DNA of 64,000 bases, taken from contig NZ_AP026709.1 in assembly GCF_027923765.1 (NCBI RefSeq), positions 3,461,501 to 3,525,500 of the forward strand, read 5' to 3'. Shown here in pieces: positions 60,321 through 64,000 of this stretch. The position numbers were made by a program, and so were the translations under genes. Position 1 is the stretch's first letter; every line of letters starts with the position of its first letter. A model generated the notes under the pieces. It was not told the DNA's origin, made no database searches, and saw only the letters and a program-made list of their open reading frames with translations. Origin of the DNA: Pseudodesulfovibrio nedwellii. Its GTDB lineage: Bacteria > Desulfobacterota > Desulfovibrionia > Desulfovibrionales > Desulfovibrionaceae.

Positions 60321-61346
60321 ATGAGTGTAGGCTCCACCAAAGACGGCCGTTTTTATGTCCAGTACAGAGTCCCGCACAGCAAAAGCCCGAAGCGTGAGTA
60401 TTTCGGGAGAGGGATTGAAGCCAGGAAAGCAGCCAAAGAGCGCGATGCTGAGGTTAAGCTCATGAAGGCTCGACAGGAAGATGTTAGGGAAAGCGACGTC
60501 TACCTTGACGAGCTTGCTCAGACATACATCGATCACGAAAAAGCCATCGGAAAGAAGTCGATCAAAGACCTCACTGAGCTTGCTAACAGGCTCAACAGAT
60601 CATATCTACCCGTGCTGAATCATGCTCCGATCCACAAGCTCAAGGCCAGAGACTTTGACAAGCTGGCACTTGAGTACAAGGGGCTCTCCAATTGTTCGTT
60701 CAACCGCTACCTCGCTTACCTCAACGTCATTTTCAACTTTGGGATGGACTCTGACTACATCGAAAAGAATCCCATGGCGAACTGGTGGAAACGAGTCAAG
60801 AAACAAGAAAAGCCCAGAGAGCTTGAGATCGGTCGAGAGGAAATCCAGGCCATCTCTGACAACGCCCCTCCGCACATCCAAAGGGTCATCAAGATAATCA
60901 TGAACACCGGGTGCCGCCCTGGGCAGACCGAATTGCTCAAGATCAAGTACAGCGACGTGGACTACGAGAACAAGGTCATCAGGATTCGTGGAACCAAGAC
61001 AATCAGGAGTGATCGGTACGTCCCTGTCCAAAACGAATTCCTTGAAGTCATCAAGGAATGGGAGAAAGAAGCCAGGACGGAGCACCTTGTCGAGTTCAGA
61101 GGCAAGCCCATCAAGTGCATTAACGGCGCATTTTTGAAATCCGTGAAAAGGGCGGGCATCACCAAGGATGTCGTACCGTATCATTTACGCCATTACTTTG
61201 CTTCCATCCTGGTCGCGCGCAAGGTCGACTTCAAGACACTCTCCGTACTCATGGGACACTCAAGCCCGGCGATGCTGTTTAGCACTTACTGTCACAGCGT
61301 CGACGGCACAGGAAGGAAAGCCATCGAAAAGCTTCCCCGCTTTTAA
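60321..61346 (+). CDS. Phage-type tyrosine integrase
   Basis: 341 residues with the full plan: N-terminal arm-binding part, core-binding helical domain (about 58-155) and catalytic domain. Catalytic residues: Arg199 (NTGCRPGQTELLKI), Lys226 (RGTKT), Arg290 (YHLRHYFAS), His313 (MGHSSP) and Tyr323 (STYCHS). The residue at the usual His of the HxxR box is Tyr287, a variant. Directly follows the excisionase gene. Probably integrates the element; the attachment site is not identified. Confidence 0.92.
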   Translation: MSVGSTKDGRFYVQYRVPHSKSPKREYFGRGIEARKAAKERDAEVKLMKARQEDVRESDVYLDELAQTYIDHEKAIGKKSIKDLTELANRLNRSYLPVLNHAPIHKLKARDFDKLALEYKGLSNCSFNRYLAYLNVIFNFGMDSDYIEKNPMANWWKRVKKQEKPRELEIGREEIQAISDNAPPHIQRVIKIIMNTGCRPGQTELLKIKYSDVDYENKVIRIRGTKTIRSDRYVPVQNEFLEVIKEWEKEARTEHLVEFRGKPIKCINGAFLKSVKRAGITKDVVPYHLRHYFASILVARKVDFKTLSVLMGHSSPAMLFSTYCHSVDGTGRKAIEKLPRF

Positions 61347-61397
61347 ATTAACCAGCTTGGGTGCCTTTGCCCCGAGCACAAACCTTCCACTAAAACC

Positions 61398-62612
61398 ATG
61401 ACTAAGAAAAATTTCATTTCGACGACCAAAGGCAAGCACATCAATGGCGGGTTCCAGCCGATCACCAAGTCCAAGCTCGACCTCCTGACAGACTCCAAGG
61501 ACGTCCAGCCTTTGTTCCTTTTCATTCTCGAGAACCTAGGCTTTCATGCCTGCCTCGGTGCAATGGACGCTGCTCCATACATGTACGAAGAATTCATCGA
61601 CAAGACGCTTCGGCTGCTGGCTCTCGACGCAGCGTATCGCACCATGCTTCTGTGGGCAGACACCGAAGTCAGCCAGGACGGCCTCAAAGAGATCATGCGC
61701 TTGGCCCATCTCTATGCCCATGGCGAAATCGAATACGAGCAACTCCAGGAACGCCTCTTTGAAAAGCCCCATCCGACCGTGATCAAGGACAAGGCCAGCA
61801 GGCACTTATTCGCAGCTCTGGACGCGAGAGACTGTGCCTTGCTCACGGCGTCTTACAATCTCATGTCCTCACTTGAGAAAGCCCGCGAAGCCCTGAGCGA
61901 CCACCACGGATGCATCGCCCGAAGCAGCGCATACGCATTCAAGGGAGACCAAGAACACGCCTTGCGCGAGGCATGGTACAAAGGCGGGGCGATCTCGTTC
62001 GGCGCGGTCTACGGCGTCACGTCCAAGCATACCCTTGCCGCTGTCGAAGCGGAGATATGGCACGTCTCTCACACCATCGCCGAGGAGCTGCTCGGCTTCA
62101 TCGGCTACGACAACATTCAGATCAGCGAAAAGGACATGAGGGACTTCCTCATGGAGTCTCTGGAGTCAGCAGGGAAGGACATCGCGCATGACGTTATGCA
62201 CAAAGGAGCACGGCTCGTGATCGAAGCGGTGCAGGCTGCCGAGTCCTTTGAAGAAGCACGTACACTTGCACTCAATGCCGCCCAAAAATTCTTCATAAGT
62301 TCTTGTGAGTACCCTGATTTATACGAATATCTCGCAATAGGAAGGGTTGCCATCGCCGCAGCCAGCTACGACTTCGACGAGCAAGAGACGTTGGCACTCT
62401 GCCACACCCTGCACTATCTCCATAACGGAAGCTTCTACAAAGTCCACCCGATCAACGCCAAGGCAAACGAGATCGCTGAGAAAGTCGCCTTGAGCGTTAG
62501 GAAACAACTCGACATCGAACAGTTGGTGTATGCAGCGGCCAGCAGCTACGCAAGGAAATGCGAAGAAGACGTCCAAGCAGAAGTCCTGGCTCGCCTTTTG
62601 TCGGACGCTTAA
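61398..62612 (+). CDS. Unknown helical protein, member 3 of an element-specific family
   Basis: 404 residues, almost entirely helical, acidic, no membrane segments. The central part carries the family core: LREAWYKGGAISFGAVYGV (about 195-213) followed by WHVSHTIAEELLGFIGYD, closely resembling LKSAWFHGGAHCYLAAYSAL and VVEHIIHVADEL of the protein at 53504. The N-terminal 180 residues and the C-terminal 110 residues have no counterpart in the shorter members. The start ATG at 61398 lacks a strong ribosome-binding site. Its 3' end overlaps the convergent gene by 4 bases. Confidence 0.65.
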   Translation: MTKKNFISTTKGKHINGGFQPITKSKLDLLTDSKDVQPLFLFILENLGFHACLGAMDAAPYMYEEFIDKTLRLLALDAAYRTMLLWADTEVSQDGLKEIMRLAHLYAHGEIEYEQLQERLFEKPHPTVIKDKASRHLFAALDARDCALLTASYNLMSSLEKAREALSDHHGCIARSSAYAFKGDQEHALREAWYKGGAISFGAVYGVTSKHTLAAVEAEIWHVSHTIAEELLGFIGYDNIQISEKDMRDFLMESLESAGKDIAHDVMHKGARLVIEAVQAAESFEEARTLALNAAQKFFISSCEYPDLYEYLAIGRVAIAAASYDFDEQETLALCHTLHYLHNGSFYKVHPINAKANEIAEKVALSVRKQLDIEQLVYAAASSYARKCEEDVQAEVLARLLSDA

Positions 62613-62986
62613 TAGCGCACGATGTTCGGATACTTCTCGGCCATCTTCGGCCAGAACGTCTTGGCTTCGCCATCCGTGGAGTCATAAACGCACACCTTCA
62701 TATCTTCGGGCAAGCAGTCCATGACCACGGACACCAGCCCGGTACCTCCACCTTTGATGCACGACTCAACCGTCACGATCTGCATGTGTTCCCCATACTC
62801 CTTATCCTCAAGGTCAAAGTTGAAATGAAGCGCGATGCAGACGTTGTTCGGCTCGGTGTTGGCTTGGCATTCTCCGTTCAGCGAGGCGACAAGAACGTCT
62901 TTCGACCAGGATATGGTGGGAAGGTTTAGCTTGGTCAGTCCGTCAATGATGTTTCTGGCAATGGGGTGGTTTCGGTACTTTGGCAA
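62609..62986 (-). CDS. Unknown small protein
   Basis: 125 residues, soluble. Segments such as SLNGECQANTEPNNVCIALH, GGGTGLVSVVMDCLPED and WPKMAEKYPNIVRY suggest an alpha/beta fold; the last part recalls the C-terminus of GNAT acetyltransferases, but no acetyl-CoA loop is clear. Convergent with the gene at 61398. Confidence 0.5.
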   Translation of the reverse strand: MPKYRNHPIARNIIDGLTKLNLPTISWSKDVLVASLNGECQANTEPNNVCIALHFNFDLEDKEYGEHMQIVTVESCIKGGGTGLVSVVMDCLPEDMKVCVYDSTDGEAKTFWPKMAEKYPNIVRY

Positions 62987-63087
62987 TTCGTTGCTCCATT
63001 CGCGCTTGGCGTAATCTCGTTACTACGGATTCTTTCCGTCAGAGCTATTTATGTCAGCCGAATGGGTTCAGAAACTTTGCGCTGTCA

Positions 63088-63637
63088 CTATATATTTGGG
63101 TCGCCAGCCTCGATTTGTTCCTCTACATCACCCCAATAGTCATAATCCAACATTCTCAATGCATTGGCATCATAATAGAATAAAAAAGATTCTTTATCTA
63201 AAAAATGCGTTAATGAAAGACTGTAGCCACCAAACAAATCCTTTGGCCCTTTGTTAAAAAGAGCGAACGGTGCGATACAATTATAGGATTGCTTATTGCC
63301 ATAAGCCCTCTCAACATGTTTATAAACAATCCAATCTGCCAAATTATGAGAAAGACGCGGAGAAACAGCTTTGATTAGATCCTCTAGTTGTCTGTCTTCT
63401 ATTATCTTAGCGCTTTGACTCGTGTCGAGAGTCGTAAGTTTTGTAAAGATATCCATAGCCTTTTCCAATCCAGATGGAGCTTTGGACGGAAAAACGTATG
63501 GGAAAACCATAAGTCTGGTAAAAAAAATTACCATTTCGAAAATATGTGACTCCTCGCTCATCGAAGTAGACATCAATTCCGTATTTTCTATACTTATAGA
63601 TGGAAAAAACTATGTATGACAAACGTTTATTGTTCAT
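63088..63637 (-). pseudogene. Unknown gene with a frameshift at an A8/T8 tract
   Basis: The downstream part (63088 to about 63520) encodes a plausible soluble protein (IIEDRQLEDLIKAVSPRLSH; YYDANALRMLDYDYWGDVEE). Upstream, a different frame from the ATG at 63637 (MNNKRLSYIVFSIYKYRKYG) reads well to the run of eight T (63527-63520). Seven T would join the two frames into one protein of about 180 residues. The 5' end abuts the likely end of an IS3-type element, which may have removed the promoter. An alternative is an intact shorter gene starting at 63534 or 63510. Confidence 0.45.
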
Positions 63638-63640
63638 TGC

Positions 63641-64000
63641 TGACCGTGTAAAGTCCCCATTCTTCGGTCCACCTAGGAGTAGAGACTTCCGCTCAGTTGA
63701 AGGTCTCCCCGTTTTAGGGCCCAGCACTATGCGAGTTTTCGGCTCTTTTGAGGTTCATCCATGCCGGGCAATTGCCCGGCATGGATGGCAAATTCTAGCG
63801 ACGTCAGATTTCTCATGGATTCATGAAGACGCTCCTCATTGTATTCCCGGATAAATTCTTCTGTAGATTTTCGAACCTCACTCAAGCTATTAAAAATATA
63901 AAAATCAAACACTTCTTCTCGGTGTGTGCGGTTGAAGCATTCGATATATGAATTTAGCGTTGGCTTTCCAGGTTGAATAAATTGCAGCTCAACGCTATGT
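63641..64000 (-). mobile_element. End of an IS3-family insertion sequence
   Basis: The transposase end (63727-63999) is followed by a non-coding stretch to TGACCGTGTAAAGTCCCC at 63641, a likely terminal sequence (IS3 ends begin TG on the outside). The rest lies beyond the window; the partner repeat cannot be checked. Confidence 0.65.
63727..63999 (-). CDS. IS3-family transposase OrfB, C-terminal end
   Basis: Open to the window edge. Reads GKPTLNSYIECFNRTHREEV, with the last acidic residue of the DDE triad, then FIREYNEERLHESMRNLTSL, the invariant C-terminal block of rve-type IS3 transposases (EYNxxRxHxxLxxLTPxEF pattern). It ends in QKSRKLA. Confidence 0.9.
   Translation of the reverse strand, partial: HSVELQFIQPGKPTLNSYIECFNRTHREEVFDFYIFNSLSEVRKSTEEFIREYNEERLHESMRNLTSLEFAIHAGQLPGMDEPQKSRKLA

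Noticed and set aside
44830-64000. CRISPR array or tRNA attachment site in the accessory region
   Set aside because: No regularly spaced identical repeats and no tRNA-like cloverleaf were found; the repeats at 58804-58979 are imperfect and only two in number.

Overview
The window looks like a chromosome segment from a Gram-negative, probably anaerobic deltaproteobacterium of the Desulfovibrionaceae (Desulfovibrio/Pseudodesulfovibrio type). The main reasons are one continuous aromatic amino acid operon that starts with the archaeal-type pair ADH synthase / dehydroquinate synthase II, a Ros/MucR zinc-finger regulator in an island, outer membrane and lipoprotein genes, and a characteristic repeat placed just after stop codons. 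The organism call is inference from gene content; no rRNA or tRNA gene was found.

Layout. 1-4114: tail of a prepilin peptidase gene, an outer-membrane barrel, a BON-domain lipoprotein and a GT39 glycosyltransferase. 4382-16285 (minus strand): a 12-gene aromatic operon running from ADH synthase through DHQ synthase II, pheA, aroA, tyrA, trpE, trpG, trpD, trpC, trpF, trpB to trpA. It appears to carry two attenuators. One is a 31-residue leader peptide with a Phe-Trp-Tyr-Trp-Tyr run ahead of the first gene. The other lies between tyrA and trpE, where three consecutive Trp codons at the 3' end of tyrA itself seem to act as the sensor. 16675-18487: amt and a P-II gene behind a sigma-54-type promoter. 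18733-24818: two periplasmic solute-binding genes (one frame-interrupted at a T10 tract), a MarR/MFS pair, and panC-panD-metK. 25029-40219: a lipoprotein sulfatase, a degenerate-GGDEF/TPR protein, two small cNMP-binding proteins, an M48 protease, a LysR regulator, small membrane proteins and groES-groEL. 40861-44801: an OlsF-like fused acyltransferase, a DsbA-like protein, and a divergent queuosine pair (YhhQ-type transporter and QueF).

From about 44830 to the end the sequence is accessory. It holds an RloC/AAA_13-type ATPase convergent with a DUF4365 protein (possible defence pair), a LOG-family protein, two DUF2958 paralogues, MucR, and then an integrative-element backbone: SF3-type helicase, XRE regulator with a clear candidate operator, a disrupted CHC2 primase gene, an AT-rich repeat/hairpin region, two tyrosine recombinases and an excisionase. 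An IS3-family end closes the window. Three proteins in this element (51168-52016, 53504-54226, 61398-62612) share an Ala-Trp core and look like members of one helical family that I do not recognise.

A dispersed element (head ATGCCTCCGGCGG, a hairpin whose stem differs at every copy, tail CTAAACTTTTTGG plus a small hairpin) lies directly after the stop codons of trpA, trpB, groEL, the LysR gene and, in diverged form, the PH-domain gene, always in the sense orientation.
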